Shown: one piece after another, positions 31,722 to 39,917 of the stretch
Numbering within the stretch: the first letter of the stretch is position 1
Layout: each line of letters begins with the position of its first letter
Assembly: GCF_003854275.1 (NCBI RefSeq)
Contig: NZ_QTQP01000049.1
Span: forward strand, 1 to 52,280
From: Burkholderia sp. Bp8963
GTDB taxonomy: Bacteria; Pseudomonadota; Gammaproteobacteria; Burkholderiales; Burkholderiaceae
Direction of reading: 5' to 3'
DNA: 52,280 nucleotides
Translations under genes and position numbers: made by a program
Notes under the pieces: model-generated
What the model was told of the DNA's origin: nothing
Seen by the model: the letters and a program-made list of their open reading frames with translations, nothing else
Database searches by the model: none

Positions 31722-32375
31722 TCATTCGCCAGCCACGCCGATGCCACTCCATACGACCTTGACGGCTTTGCGGAACGCATGCAATCGCGAAGCATCGTCT
31801 TCGCTCCAGCGAAGGAAGATAGCGAGGCCTTGGCAACTGGACACGATCAATGCGCCGCGCAATTCCCGCTCTTCCGTCGACAGTTCCGGATTGATTTCGC
31901 CGATAAGCAGCGCAAAGAGACTCGTGAACCGCTTCTGTGCCTCCGTGACGACATCGCGCGCGAATGGCTCGTGCTGTGCCAATCCCCAACTTTCGATCAC
32001 GCCTGCTACCAATCCCGGTTCGACAAAGTCGGCGAAAGCGTCGTCGATGATCGACTCGAGCCGCGCCTGCGGGGAACGGTTTCTGTTCTCGGCAAACCCT
32101 CGAAAGCGTTCGAAGTACCGGCTTGCGATCTCCTCGATTGTGGCGCGCAACAGTGCTTCCCGGGTTGAAAAATAGTGCTGTAGCGTGCTCAGACGAATGC
32201 CCGCATCGTTGGCCACGCGGTTGATCGTGTACCCTGCGTACCCCGCGGCAATCAGGACATTGATCGATACATCGATGATCTCGGGCACTCGGGTCTCCCG
32301 ATTGCCGCGCCGTCGTACGGGTGCGACGGCTTTCGGGTCAAATAGCGCTTCGGAAGTGAGGGTCAGTTTTTTCAC
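31722..32375 (-). CDS. TetR/AcrR-family transcriptional regulator
   Basis: This 217-residue repressor-type protein has an N-terminal HTH in GYAGYTINRVANDAGIRLST followed by LQHYFSTREALLRATIEEIA, the classic TetR pattern. The C-terminal ligand domain contains EPGLVAGVIESWGLAQHEPF. The GTG at 32375 is chosen because ACGGAG lies 5-10 bases upstream; longer frames extend into the operator region. Three GGTT-N4-AACC palindromes lie 186-333 bases upstream and are good candidates for its operator. Confidence 0.85.
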   Translation of the reverse strand: MKKLTLTSEALFDPKAVAPVRRRGNRETRVPEIIDVSINVLIAAGYAGYTINRVANDAGIRLSTLQHYFSTREALLRATIEEIASRYFERFRGFAENRNRSPQARLESIIDDAFADFVEPGLVAGVIESWGLAQHEPFARDVVTEAQKRFTSLFALLIGEINPELSTEERELRGALIVSSCQGLAIFLRWSEDDASRLHAFRKAVKVVWSGIGVAGE

Positions 32376-32560
32376 GTGTACTCCGTTCTGAGGCACTGAC
32401 TGTTTCGCAGTGCAGCTCAAAGTTAGCGTCCGGCAACGGACCGTGGAGGCGCGCTTGCCCGGCGGGTCACCAATCAACATCGCAGATCTGCATTTCCTGG
32501 GCATCGTGTATTGCGCGCTGCGCGGGTGCTTCGGCTGCTCCGGAATCGCGTCACGTAATA

Positions 32561-32572
32561 GGTTATCCAACC
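32561..32572. promoter_or_regulatory. GGTT-N4-AACC palindrome, copy 1
   Basis: GGTTATCCAACC, preceded by ATA. It has the same arms and the same 4-base spacer as the copies at 32586 and 32697. Candidate TetR operator by symmetry and position. Confidence 0.4.
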
Positions 32573-32585
32573 TTACCCAAGTATA

Positions 32586-32597
32586 GGTTGGGGAACC
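32586..32597. promoter_or_regulatory. GGTT-N4-AACC palindrome, copy 2
   Basis: GGTTGGGGAACC, preceded by TATA. It starts 25 bases after copy 1. Candidate TetR operator. Confidence 0.35.
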
Positions 32598-32692
32598 GGG
32601 TTTTCCCAGGAACCTACACACCAAACATCCTATGGATAAAGGCTGCCGCGGTCGACATCGTTTACCCGGATCCCGAAATTTTCGGGTTTACA

Positions 32693-32712
32693 TATAGGTT
32701 ATCTAACCTATA
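32693..32712. promoter_or_regulatory. GGTT-N4-AACC palindrome, copy 3 with extended arms
   Basis: TATAGGTT and AACCTATA are perfect 8-base arms around ATCT. This is the longest of the three copies and so the best candidate for the main TetR-binding site. Confidence 0.5.
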
Positions 32713-32795
32713 TTTGACGGTAGGGTAACCGACAAGACGTTCGAGCCAGGAAGTGGCGGGGCACGATGGTCGCGTGGCAGTCAGAGGAGAGCGAG

Positions 32796-33044
32796 ATGGG
32801 TTCCGGCGAGAAGTGCTTGCGAACGCTGGTCGGCAAGTGGTTTGGCCCTTCTGCGTTGGCGACGGTACGCGTAATGGAATTCGGTCGCACACAAACGGAT
32901 CGAAGGCGCTACGTACGCATCGGCGTGGTGCGGGCGGACGGAGGTTTGACTATCGTCTTCTTCCGGCACGAAGACGGCTCGTGGAACGTGTTCCCGGCAA
33001 AGGCGAGTACGCCGGCGATGCGCGCTTACCCGCTTGCGGCGTGA
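32796..33044 (+). CDS. Small hypothetical protein
   Basis: This 82-residue protein starts at the ATG at 32796, preceded by AGAGGAGAG at 32783-32791. An in-frame ATG at 32766 lacks a ribosome binding site. The sequence is beta-rich (ATVRVMEFGRTQTDRRRYVR; GLTIVFFRHEDGSWNVFP), suggesting a small beta-sandwich or barrel. It has no signal peptide and no catalytic motif. It is the first plus-strand gene after the palindromes, so the TetR protein may control it. Function not recognised. Confidence 0.5.
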   Translation: MGSGEKCLRTLVGKWFGPSALATVRVMEFGRTQTDRRRYVRIGVVRADGGLTIVFFRHEDGSWNVFPAKASTPAMRAYPLAA

Positions 33045-33086
33045 GCGACCGATCGGTCGATACTCAGGCGACCTGAGGAGGACGAA

Positions 33087-33293
33087 ATGAACATCCTGAA
33101 ATTGGCGGCGGATGCCGGAATGCTGGTCGTCCTCGATGGCAGAATCGGTCGAACCGAGTACCGAAGCGTCCATGGAACCCTGGATGCATTCCAGCGTTTC
33201 GTACAGTCTTTGGAATCGGCGTTGGCGAATGCTGACGGGTCCGATGTGCGTCGATGTGGGATCGACTTATGCGAGGAGCCTTCGTCATCCTGA
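33087..33293 (+). CDS. Small hypothetical protein
   Basis: This 68-residue protein has a strong GAGGAGGA site before its ATG. It contains GMLVVLDGRIGRTEYRSVHG and then a helix (LDAFQRFVQSLESAL). It lies 42 bases after the previous small gene, so the two probably share a transcript. No family is recognised. Confidence 0.45.
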   Translation: MNILKLAADAGMLVVLDGRIGRTEYRSVHGTLDAFQRFVQSLESALANADGSDVRRCGIDLCEEPSSS

Positions 33294-33443
33294 ATAAATG
33301 GCCGGAGCGCTGAGGAGGTTCAAACTCGGACCCGGAATGCGAATCTGGCCGCTGGCCGTGAAATTGGAACGGGTACATGACACGCTGGTGTCAGATCGTG
33401 TTCGCTCACACAGGGGAACAAGCTCGATTAAGCGGAGAGGCTG

Positions 33444-33893
33444 ATGAAGGTGTCTGCAATCTATGCATGGGCAGCGGTGCTTACTGTGCTTGCCTCCGGC
33501 CTGCTGCCGGCCTCGTCCTACGCCTACGAGCTCGATCCGCAACTCGACTGTCGGTCGAACGCACATGCGTTCATCGCCCCGCTGGTAAAGGATCGGTATA
33601 TCGATCCGAAACCGATGCGCGTCGAAGCGAACTCAGTCAACGCATTTCGACCGGCGCACGGTAGCAACTTGACGGCATTCGGATTTCGCGTCTATGCGGT
33701 CCTCGGGTATGAGCACGGTGATGCACTGTTCAAACGCGGAGATGGTCAGCCAATTACAGACTCGGCCTATGGCGCGGTAGTAGTCGGCGCCGCCGAGTCA
33801 GTCGAAGCGCACGCGCGCAAGGCCGGCAGCAGCGCTGTCATTCACGAAGTAGTCCCCCTCTTGCTAACGGCCATTTTCTGCAGCGGACTGTGA
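33444..33893 (+). CDS. Secreted hypothetical protein
   Basis: This 149-residue protein begins with a clear Sec signal (AWAAVLTVLASGLLPASSYA). The mature part contains two Cys residues (C36 and C147) that could form a disulfide, and a patterned core LTAFGFRVYAVLGYEHGDAL. GGAGAGG lies before the ATG. It is probably periplasmic. No known family is identified. It lies in the run of small genes leading into the SPFH and heat-shock genes, which suggests an envelope-stress role by context only. Confidence 0.6.
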   Translation: MKVSAIYAWAAVLTVLASGLLPASSYAYELDPQLDCRSNAHAFIAPLVKDRYIDPKPMRVEANSVNAFRPAHGSNLTAFGFRVYAVLGYEHGDALFKRGDGQPITDSAYGAVVVGAAESVEAHARKAGSSAVIHEVVPLLLTAIFCSGL

Positions 33894-34252
33894 CGCGCGA
33901 TCGTCGCCGACTTTCTCTACCTGGACGTCTCCTCGCGCGAACGGCGCGAAGCAGCCACTGCGATCGAATCGGGCGGTGAATCGGACCAACTGAGACGCAT
34001 GCACTTCTTTCCTTTTCGGTCATCGATCATCTATCATTTTTACCACTTGTGATCGCGGCAGCGTACCGACGTGATATCGAATGGCAACTGAAAGGGTATC
34101 GATGATGTCGATGGCAACGGACACGCTATTGGCCCTACAACGCGTACATCGACATTCAATTCATCTCACCATGAAAGCAATTGAAATCAACGCGGGTCAA
34201 CTGGGCTGCAGGTGAGCGAAGTTTCCGCTACTTCAAAATAGAGAAAACAACA
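33894..34252. other. Intergenic region before the SPFH gene
   Basis: These 359 bases show no supported gene. A reading frame extends upstream of the SPFH start to 34181 but carries no conserved sequence. The stretch near 34010-34050 is AT-rich and may hold a promoter. Confidence 0.4.
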
Positions 34253-35062
34253 ATGAGCGTACAAGTGAATATGCCAACCAAGCCTCGCGCTGCCGGCTTC
34301 GCTGTGATCGTCTTTTTTGTTTTCGCACTGGTTTCCGGCGCTTTCGTGACCGTCGGCCCTGGGCAACGCGGAGTGCTTATGACATGGGGGGCCGTCGAAC
34401 CGGGCGTACTCGACCCGGGCCTGCATTTGAAGGTCCCAATCGCGCAGTCGGTCGCCAAGATGGACGTTCAGGTGCAGAACTCCCAGGATGCGGAAACGGC
34501 GGCGAGCCTTGATCTGCAGGATGTGACGACCACGGTAGCGACGAACTGGCACATTCTGCCCGCCGACGCAGAGTGGGTCTATCAGCGCATCGGCAACGAA
34601 TCCGCTCTAGTCGTCAAGATCATCAAGCCGGCGATCAGCAACTCGGTGAAAGCGGTGACTGCCCATTACAACGCCGAAGATCTGATTACCCACCGCGATC
34701 ACGTGCGTGGACAGATCGAGGCGCAAATCACCGCCGAACTCAAACCATATCGCCTGGTGGTGGATTCGGTGAACATCACCGACTTCCACTTTAGTACGCA
34801 GTTCGCGCAGGCTATCGAACAAAAGCAGGTAGCGCAGCAGCGCGCACAGCAGGCGCAATACGAGTTGCAGAAAGCGCGGGTGCTTGCTGATCAGAAGATA
34901 GTCGAGGCGCACGCGCAGGCCGAAGCGCAAAAACTACTCCAGCAGACGATAACGCCTGAGATCATTCAGCAGCAGGCAGTCGCCAAGTGGGATGGCCACT
35001 TGCCCGAAGTACTGGGGAGTAGCGGAGTTCTTCCGATGCTCGGAAATCTTGGCAAGCCATAG
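34253..35062 (+). CDS. SPFH/Band 7 (prohibitin-like) membrane protein
   Basis: This 269-residue protein has one N-terminal membrane segment (AGFAVIVFFVFALVSGAFVT) directly followed by the SPFH start VGPGQRGVLMTWGAVEPGVL and the prohibitin-like PGLHLKVPIAQSVAKMDVQV. A Gln/Ala-rich coiled coil follows (IEQKQVAQQRAQQAQYELQK). Prohibitin-like proteins form ring-shaped membrane scaffolds and modulate proteases such as FtsH. The ATG at 34253 is chosen because the membrane segment begins soon after it. The neighbours suggest a stress role. Confidence 0.85.
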   Translation: MSVQVNMPTKPRAAGFAVIVFFVFALVSGAFVTVGPGQRGVLMTWGAVEPGVLDPGLHLKVPIAQSVAKMDVQVQNSQDAETAASLDLQDVTTTVATNWHILPADAEWVYQRIGNESALVVKIIKPAISNSVKAVTAHYNAEDLITHRDHVRGQIEAQITAELKPYRLVVDSVNITDFHFSTQFAQAIEQKQVAQQRAQQAQYELQKARVLADQKIVEAHAQAEAQKLLQQTITPEIIQQQAVAKWDGHLPEVLGSSGVLPMLGNLGKP

Positions 35063-35093
35063 TGGCTAAAGATGCCGCGAGAGCGGAGCCTCG

Positions 35094-35360
35094 ATGTTCA
35101 CGCCTGCCGACGAACATTCTCACCTGCACGCTGCCAACGATCATCTGCGCGTCGCGGTCTACCTCATTTCGGCTCAGGAAGACCGGATCGCGCGACACCG
35201 GGCGGCGGGACTTGATACGCAACTTGCCGAGGATTTGCTCTCCACGATGCACGCGATTCTTCGGAGCTTTATTCTTCACCGTCTGATCATTGGCAAAACT
35301 GTCGAGCGCGAACACGGCTTGTTGTGTCGGTCGACCAACGGCTCACACATCGCAACGTGA
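35094..35360 (+). CDS. Small hypothetical protein
   Basis: This 88-residue protein starts 31 bases after the SPFH gene, with GCGGAG upstream. It is mostly helical, with NDHLRVAVYLISAQEDRIAR and EDLLSTMHAILRSFILHRLI. It has no signal, metal site or known domain. It is likely co-transcribed with the SPFH gene. Function not recognised. Confidence 0.4.
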   Translation: MFTPADEHSHLHAANDHLRVAVYLISAQEDRIARHRAAGLDTQLAEDLLSTMHAILRSFILHRLIIGKTVEREHGLLCRSTNGSHIAT

Positions 35361-35552
35361 AGTTCGTCGTCCGGCCAGAAATGGTCGTACTGATGGCAGC
35401 GATCCGGCCGGACGTGCAGAGGACATCCGCACAGCGATTGCGGACCGAACGGCTTGACCTTATCGCAACAATGCGGCGATCAAAACGACCAAATGGAAAA
35501 CTGAGACGGTCTTACTACAGTCAATCTATAGGTATGCACCGTCCGAACAGTC

Positions 35553-36137
35553 ATGGGCACGTCGACCGCCAATGACCAATTGCAGGAACGGCAATCTGCC
35601 GGCCGTTCGAAAGAGCTGAAAGCGGAGTCCGTGGAACCTCGGGTCGCGAGTCGTACACGGCCTGACGAGGCGCTTGACGACCATCGCGTTCGCGAATCGC
35701 GCGAGTTGGCCAGGCTGGTACGCTTGTCAGACGAACTTCGTAGACGAAGTGGCGAGATCGCCGGAACGAGTGCGTTGCATCAGTCAAAATGCCTGCTGGT
35801 CTATAGCCGCCTGGAAGCATACAGGTGCTCGCTCGCGGTGTTGCTCCGGGTCCGCGGCTACACGATAGACGCCGTTGGCACGTTAAGCGCGTTACGGCCC
35901 GCGCGGCGGAAGCGACCCTATATTGCAATCGTCGCCTACATAGAGCCTGCATTGAGGGGCGAAGCGCGATTCATTAACCTGGTGCAGCGTGCGGCCTTAC
36001 CTTTGCCGGTCTTCGTGTTGAGCCATGAATTGGAGAAAGCGCACAGTGGGCAGAATGAGCGCTCTGACACACTCACTTATGTCCCGTCCCTTGATGCGTT
36101 GACCGCCGAGTTGGATTGCACGATCGGACAGCCTTGA
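35553..36137 (+). CDS. Hypothetical protein with a receiver-like C-terminal half
   Basis: This 194-residue protein has a charged N-terminal half (about 1-85) that looks helical or coiled-coil. The C-terminal half alternates strands and helices as in response-regulator receivers: CLLVYSRLEAYRCSLAVLLR, then RPYIAIVAYIEP, then LPLPVFVLSHE. The phospho-acceptor Asp of true receivers is not visible, so it would be a degenerate receiver. The start is uncertain because no strong ribosome binding site is seen. Neither the gene nor the fold is certain. Confidence 0.4.
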   Translation: MGTSTANDQLQERQSAGRSKELKAESVEPRVASRTRPDEALDDHRVRESRELARLVRLSDELRRRSGEIAGTSALHQSKCLLVYSRLEAYRCSLAVLLRVRGYTIDAVGTLSALRPARRKRPYIAIVAYIEPALRGEARFINLVQRAALPLPVFVLSHELEKAHSGQNERSDTLTYVPSLDALTAELDCTIGQP

Positions 36138-36335
36138 TGTTTCCCCGAGATCCCCGATGATAGCGTGCGCACCAGCCGCCTGGCGTGGCGTCCGCCCCGT
36201 GTCCGGTGTGTCAAGGAACCGCACGCTCATCGCAAGGGAACTCCTTGTCTCATTTCGGTCGTAATCTCAAGGAATGGGATTGCAATTCGAGGTGCAGATC
36301 AGCGCGGCGTGTGCGCTGTCTCTCGGGAGAATGAA

Positions 36336-36578
36336 ATGCAAATCGAACACGTCACGGAATACCGTGGTTTCCTGGTCCGTTCGCTCGTAACTTTCATGGA
36401 AGGCGGCCGCTACGCGGCTGCAGCCATCGTCGCCGACCGGACGGGCGAGGCGCGAACGCTCGGCGTCGACGGCGATTTCGCTGAAGCAGACGAAGCCCGG
36501 GATCAGGCGACCGAGCTTGCGATGGCATGGATCGACCGCCGCAATGTCGTGTCCGACCACTACGTGCGTCGAGCGTAG
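36336..36578 (+). CDS. Small hypothetical protein
   Basis: This 80-residue protein starts at the ATG at 36336, with GGGAGA upstream. It reads as beta strands followed by a helix: IEHVTEYRGFLVRSLVTFME, then a Gly turn, RYAAAAIVADRTGEARTLGV, and ADEARDQATELAMAWIDRRN. This compact pattern is common to small Burkholderiaceae conserved hypotheticals found beside stress genes. No function is recognised. It lies upstream of and convergent with the Hsp20 genes. Confidence 0.5.
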   Translation: MQIEHVTEYRGFLVRSLVTFMEGGRYAAAAIVADRTGEARTLGVDGDFAEADEARDQATELAMAWIDRRNVVSDHYVRRA

Positions 36579-36759
36579 CCCAGGTGCCACACCCCAGCGC
36601 ACGCTCTGCCGGGTCCCGCATCGGCACAGATCATTCCATCGCCAGGTAAGCGGAGACGGGGCGACGCATTTGCTCAGGCTTGCGATCCGCCCTCCGACGC
36701 CGCCCATGCGCCGAGATGCCGGACATGGCGGACGATTCCGTGATTCCGCTGCGCTTTCT

Positions 36760-37323
36760 CTATTTGATCTCGATCTTGCGTGCGCTCGACTTGGTCGCTC
36801 CGGTCTTCGGCATGCGCAATGTCAGCACGCCCTTGTCGAATTTGGCATCGACCTTCTCGAAATCGACGTCTTCCGGCAGCGGAATCGTGCGCATGAAGGC
36901 ACCATATGCGCGTTCGAGCCGATAACAGCCATTTTCCTCGCTGCGCTTATCGGCCTTTTTTTCACCGCGCACGACGAGCGAGCCGTTTTCAATCGTCGTT
37001 TGCAGGTCTTCGCGCTCCACGCCTGGCAACTCTGCTGTCACGCGCAAGGCATCCCCGTCGTCAACGACATCGATTCGCGGCTGAAAACGCGTCGGCGTAA
37101 AGTCACCGAACCATCGGTCGAGCGCACCAAAGCCCGCAAACGGGTCATGGGAGAACTCGTTTGCCATGCGCCATGGATCGAGTGACATGAGCCGCGAGAT
37201 GTCGGGCCAGTCGGACAACCAGGATGTCAATGCAGTCGAGTTGCCCTTTCCGGCGGCATCGGGCTTTTCATCCGTGTTGCGCAGGAACTTGAACGGGTTC
37301 CACTTCTGCAGATCCATATTCAT
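36760..37323 (-). CDS. Small heat-shock protein, Hsp20 family (third of three)
   Basis: This 187-residue protein has an N-terminal Trp/Phe-rich arm (WNPFKFLRN, WLSDWPDISRLMSLDPW) and an alpha-crystallin domain from about residue 85 (RIDVVDDGDALRVTAELPGV to GVLTLRMPK), ending in a short ARKIEIK tail. Hsp20 proteins bind unfolding proteins without ATP and pass them to DnaK. The start at 37323 is preferred because GGAGG lies five bases upstream; another ATG adjoins at 37326. It is last in a run of three hsp20 genes. Confidence 0.88.
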   Translation of the reverse strand: MNMDLQKWNPFKFLRNTDEKPDAAGKGNSTALTSWLSDWPDISRLMSLDPWRMANEFSHDPFAGFGALDRWFGDFTPTRFQPRIDVVDDGDALRVTAELPGVEREDLQTTIENGSLVVRGEKKADKRSEENGCYRLERAYGAFMRTIPLPEDVDFEKVDAKFDKGVLTLRMPKTGATKSSARKIEIK

Positions 37324-37515
37324 CATGTCCTCCGTTTCCCTGTGACCGGGTTTTAACGTCATGGATACCGTAAGCCACGGGCGCAGAGGTGCAGCCGGGT
37401 TCGCCCAGCGCACCGCGATCGATCAGCGTCCAGCCCTCGGGGCGTCGCGGCGCCGGAATGCGGCGCCGCTCCCAGGCCCCGTGTTGCTTGCTCAAGGCTC
37501 TTTCGCTGGCCTTGT

Positions 37516-37923
37516 TTAGCTGGCCTTGATCTCAATGCGCCGTGGCCGAGCCTCTTCGCGCCGTGGAATCGAAAGTTTCATCACGCCGTCCTTAAGGCTG
37601 GCGTCGATCCTCGACGTGTCGAAGTCCGGTGAGAGCGTGAACGTGCGTGCGAAATGCGGCACGCGAACCTCCGCATACTGCAGACGCAAGTCTTGCGGCG
37701 TCGGCACGACCGCCTGCGCTTCGATCGACAGGCTGCTGTCGTGCACGTTCACCTCGAGCTTGTCCTTCGTCACGCCGGGCAAGTCAGCCCATAACGTAAT
37801 CCCTTGGCTGTCCTCGAAAATGTCCACAGCCGGTACTACGGTAACCGGACGTGCAGCACCCTCACGCTCGTCGCGCGTGACGGCGCCTTGCTCGCGCTGA
37901 GTGAGTTGAGTCGTGTCGTTCAT
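37516..37923 (-). CDS. Small heat-shock protein, Hsp20 family (second of three)
   Basis: This 135-residue alpha-crystallin-domain protein has PAVDIFEDSQGITLWADLPG, then VTKDKLEVNVHDSSLSIEA, RTFTLSPDFDTSRIDASLKD and GVMKLSIPR. The N-terminal arm is short and hydrophilic, unlike the other two copies. It lies 18 bases after the first hsp20 stop and 192 bases before the third. It probably forms mixed oligomers with its neighbours, which is inferred from co-location. Confidence 0.88.
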   Translation of the reverse strand: MNDTTQLTQREQGAVTRDEREGAARPVTVVPAVDIFEDSQGITLWADLPGVTKDKLEVNVHDSSLSIEAQAVVPTPQDLRLQYAEVRVPHFARTFTLSPDFDTSRIDASLKDGVMKLSIPRREEARPRRIEIKAS

Positions 37924-37941
37924 GGCTGACCCTCCGTCGAC

Positions 37942-38379
37942 TTACTGGATCGTAATGGCCCGCGGCTTCGACGCTTCGCGCTTGCCGACGCGGATCATCA
38001 GGCAGCCGTTTTCGTAGCGGGCCTGGACCTTGTCGGGGTCGGCGCTCTCCGGCAGTTCGACCATGCGCCGGAACTTCCCGCTGAAGCGTTCCTGCGCGTA
38101 GGTGCGCACCTCGTCGCCTTCCGGTGTCACCGGCTCGCGCTCGCCGCTGATCGTCAAAAGCCCCTTGTCGACGGAAACGTCGAGCTTGCTCGCTTCGACG
38201 CCCGGGGCGAACGCGACGACCTCGATCGACTCGTCGGTCGCACCGATGTTGACTTGGGGAAAGGCACCTAAGCCGCTCGCGCGAATACTGAAGGGGAAGC
38301 CGCCGAGCAGGTTCATCATCTGCTGATGCAGACGATCGAACTCGCTGAACACGTCAGTGCCAAAGTGTAGATCGCTCAT
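37942..38379 (-). CDS. Small heat-shock protein, Hsp20 family (first of three)
   Basis: This 145-residue protein has an N-terminal arm FSEFDRLHQQMMNLLGGFPF followed by the alpha-crystallin domain: VNIGATDESIEVVAFAPGVE, GLLTISGERE, and FSGKFRRMVELPESADPDKV with GCLMIRVGK. AGGAGG upstream supports the start at 38379. It is the promoter-proximal gene of the three. A sigma-32-like promoter lies about 125-155 bases upstream, so heat induction is likely. Confidence 0.9.
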   Translation of the reverse strand: MSDLHFGTDVFSEFDRLHQQMMNLLGGFPFSIRASGLGAFPQVNIGATDESIEVVAFAPGVEASKLDVSVDKGLLTISGEREPVTPEGDEVRTYAQERFSGKFRRMVELPESADPDKVQARYENGCLMIRVGKREASKPRAITIQ

Positions 38380-38503
38380 CGTCCTATCCTCCTGGCCCGC
38401 ATCTGGGAGGCGAACGGACGTACGCGCCTTTGTTCGCCCGCCAGACTGTCGGCAAACGAAACACGCAGCGCGCGCAGATCGCGCGACTGCCTGGACGAAA
38501 AAT

Positions 38504-38536
38504 AAGATAGGAGCTACGGCAGAAATTTCAAGGGGG
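38504..38536 (-). promoter_or_regulatory. Sigma-32-type heat-shock promoter for the hsp20 operon
   Basis: Read on the minus strand, CCCCCTTGAAA (38536-38526) is followed 14 bases later by CCTATCTT (38511-38504). This matches the heat-shock sigma factor pattern of CTTGAA, a 13-15 base spacer and a CCCCATNT-like -10. It lies upstream of the first hsp20 start at 38379 in the right orientation. Confidence 0.6.
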
Positions 38537-38900
38537 CCGCGACCGGCGTGACCCGCGCTTGACGATGTGGCGTCCAGCACCTGTCCAGCCAGGAAAAGTC
38601 TTATGAAATCACGTTAGGCAGACGGTGTCGGGCCAGGTTCGAAGATGAACCCAACGAAGCGGGCCAGCTGGAAGCCGGGTTCTGACAGATCCTCTGCGCG
38701 GGGATGGACGATCCCGGTTTCGAAGTCCTGATACCTTGAAATTTCCGAAATCAATTTTATTATTGCGTGTTGTGAGCGTAGCGAAGCGGCTATTGCTGTT
38801 CTTCGCCACGCGGCAGGAAGGCCGATCAAGCGTGGTGTGTATTTGACCATGGTTGGGCTGCAGCGCCCGGCGAGCCGCGCCGGGACGCATGCAGGGTTGT

Positions 38901-39917
38901 ATGAAAACGGCAGTCTGTTATCGGAACGTGTCGACGCTTTGGCCAGCCGAGCGCGAGAGTCTGATCGACAAGTTGGCGATTCGCTACCTGCGGCGGTATT
39001 TGTTACACAATCCGCCCGACCTCGCGCGGCTGCGCGTGGCGCTCGAGCGAAGCGGTCATCGCGGCCACTACCGCACGAGGCTTCGCCTGGCACTGCCGCG
39101 CGCCATCCTCGCTTGCGCATACACGTCACCCGATTTGAGCAAGGTGCTCGACCACGTCTTTGTGGGACTCGGCCGGCAGCTCGAGCACCACCGTGCGCAA
39201 ATGCGCCAGGACAGCTGGCGCCGCAAGGGGCGCCGAACCGGATTGCGACAGCTCATGGCTGCGCTGGACGAGCGCAGGGAAGCGGAGTTCACCCTTTTCC
39301 GCGACCTGGTGCGTCCGCTGCTGCCTGCACTCCAGCGCTTCACTCAACGCCAACTGGCTCGCCTGCAGGCCTGCGGCGATCTCGCGCCCGGCGATCCCGT
39401 TGCAGACGAGGTCATCGACGAAGCGCTCGCCCGTGCTTGCGAGCAGCTGCCACAGCGCCCGCGCAGGCTCGAACCGCTTCAATGGCTTTATCAGATCACG
39501 ATCGATTTCCTCGCGGAGGAGGTCGCCCGCCGGCAGCGCGACGCGGGACGTTTCGTCTCCCTGGAAAGCCGGGTGCCGATACAATCGCACGAGGCCGAGG
39601 AAGGAGAAGACGAGATTGTCTTCGAGTATTGGCAGCCCGACGAAGTGCTACGACTCGAAGACCTCGTACCGGCGCCGGATGAGACTCCCGAGGACGCTGC
39701 GAGCGCCAAGGAGATGCGCCAACTCGTGAACACGCTGCTCGCGGACCTGCCGACGCCGTGGCGCCGCGCCGTGGCGCTTTGCCGGATCGAGGCGCTCTCG
39801 CCCGCGGCGGCGGCTCAAGCGCTCGGCACGCGCGAACAGGACGTCGTGACCTGGCTCGCGCATGCCGATGCGTTTCTGAAGGCCAAACTCGTTGAATGCA
39901 TGGGAGCACGCTTATGA
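38901..39917 (+). CDS. Fusion of a ribosome-hibernation-like domain with sigma-70-like regions
   Basis: The product has 338 residues. Residues about 1-112 resemble HPF/RaiA ribosome-hibernation domains: DLARLRVALERSGHRGHYRT, RLRLALPRAILACAY, then LDHVFVGLGRQLEHHRAQMR with a basic end. After a helical linker, residues about 165-215 look like sigma region 2 (EVIDEALARACEQLPQRPRR, LQWLYQITIDFLAEEVARR). Residues about 272-333 look like sigma region 4 with an HTH (ALSPAAAAQALGTREQDVVT). Both assignments are by eye. The ATG at 38901 is the likely start. It lies between the hsp20 genes and dnaK, so a role in the heat or stationary-phase response is suggested. Confidence 0.6.
   Translation: MKTAVCYRNVSTLWPAERESLIDKLAIRYLRRYLLHNPPDLARLRVALERSGHRGHYRTRLRLALPRAILACAYTSPDLSKVLDHVFVGLGRQLEHHRAQMRQDSWRRKGRRTGLRQLMAALDERREAEFTLFRDLVRPLLPALQRFTQRQLARLQACGDLAPGDPVADEVIDEALARACEQLPQRPRRLEPLQWLYQITIDFLAEEVARRQRDAGRFVSLESRVPIQSHEAEEGEDEIVFEYWQPDEVLRLEDLVPAPDETPEDAASAKEMRQLVNTLLADLPTPWRRAVALCRIEALSPAAAAQALGTREQDVVTWLAHADAFLKAKLVECMGARL

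Larger units (their letters stand above)
32376..32795. other. Regulatory intergenic region between tetR and a divergent small gene
   Basis: These 420 bases show no convincing gene. They hold three palindromes listed separately and several further partial copies of AGGTT/AACCT between 32581 and 32615. The region around 32690-32735 is AT-rich and could hold the promoter of the downstream small genes. Confidence 0.5.

Noticed and set aside
31571..31762. Short plus-strand frame between the EF-P paralogue and tetR
   Set aside because: Overlaps the tetR 3' end; no conserved motif.
32561..32712. CRISPR-like repeat reading of the spaced AGGTT/AACCT elements
   Set aside because: The repeats are only 12-20 bases, palindromic and irregularly spaced, with no cas genes; operator sites explain them better.
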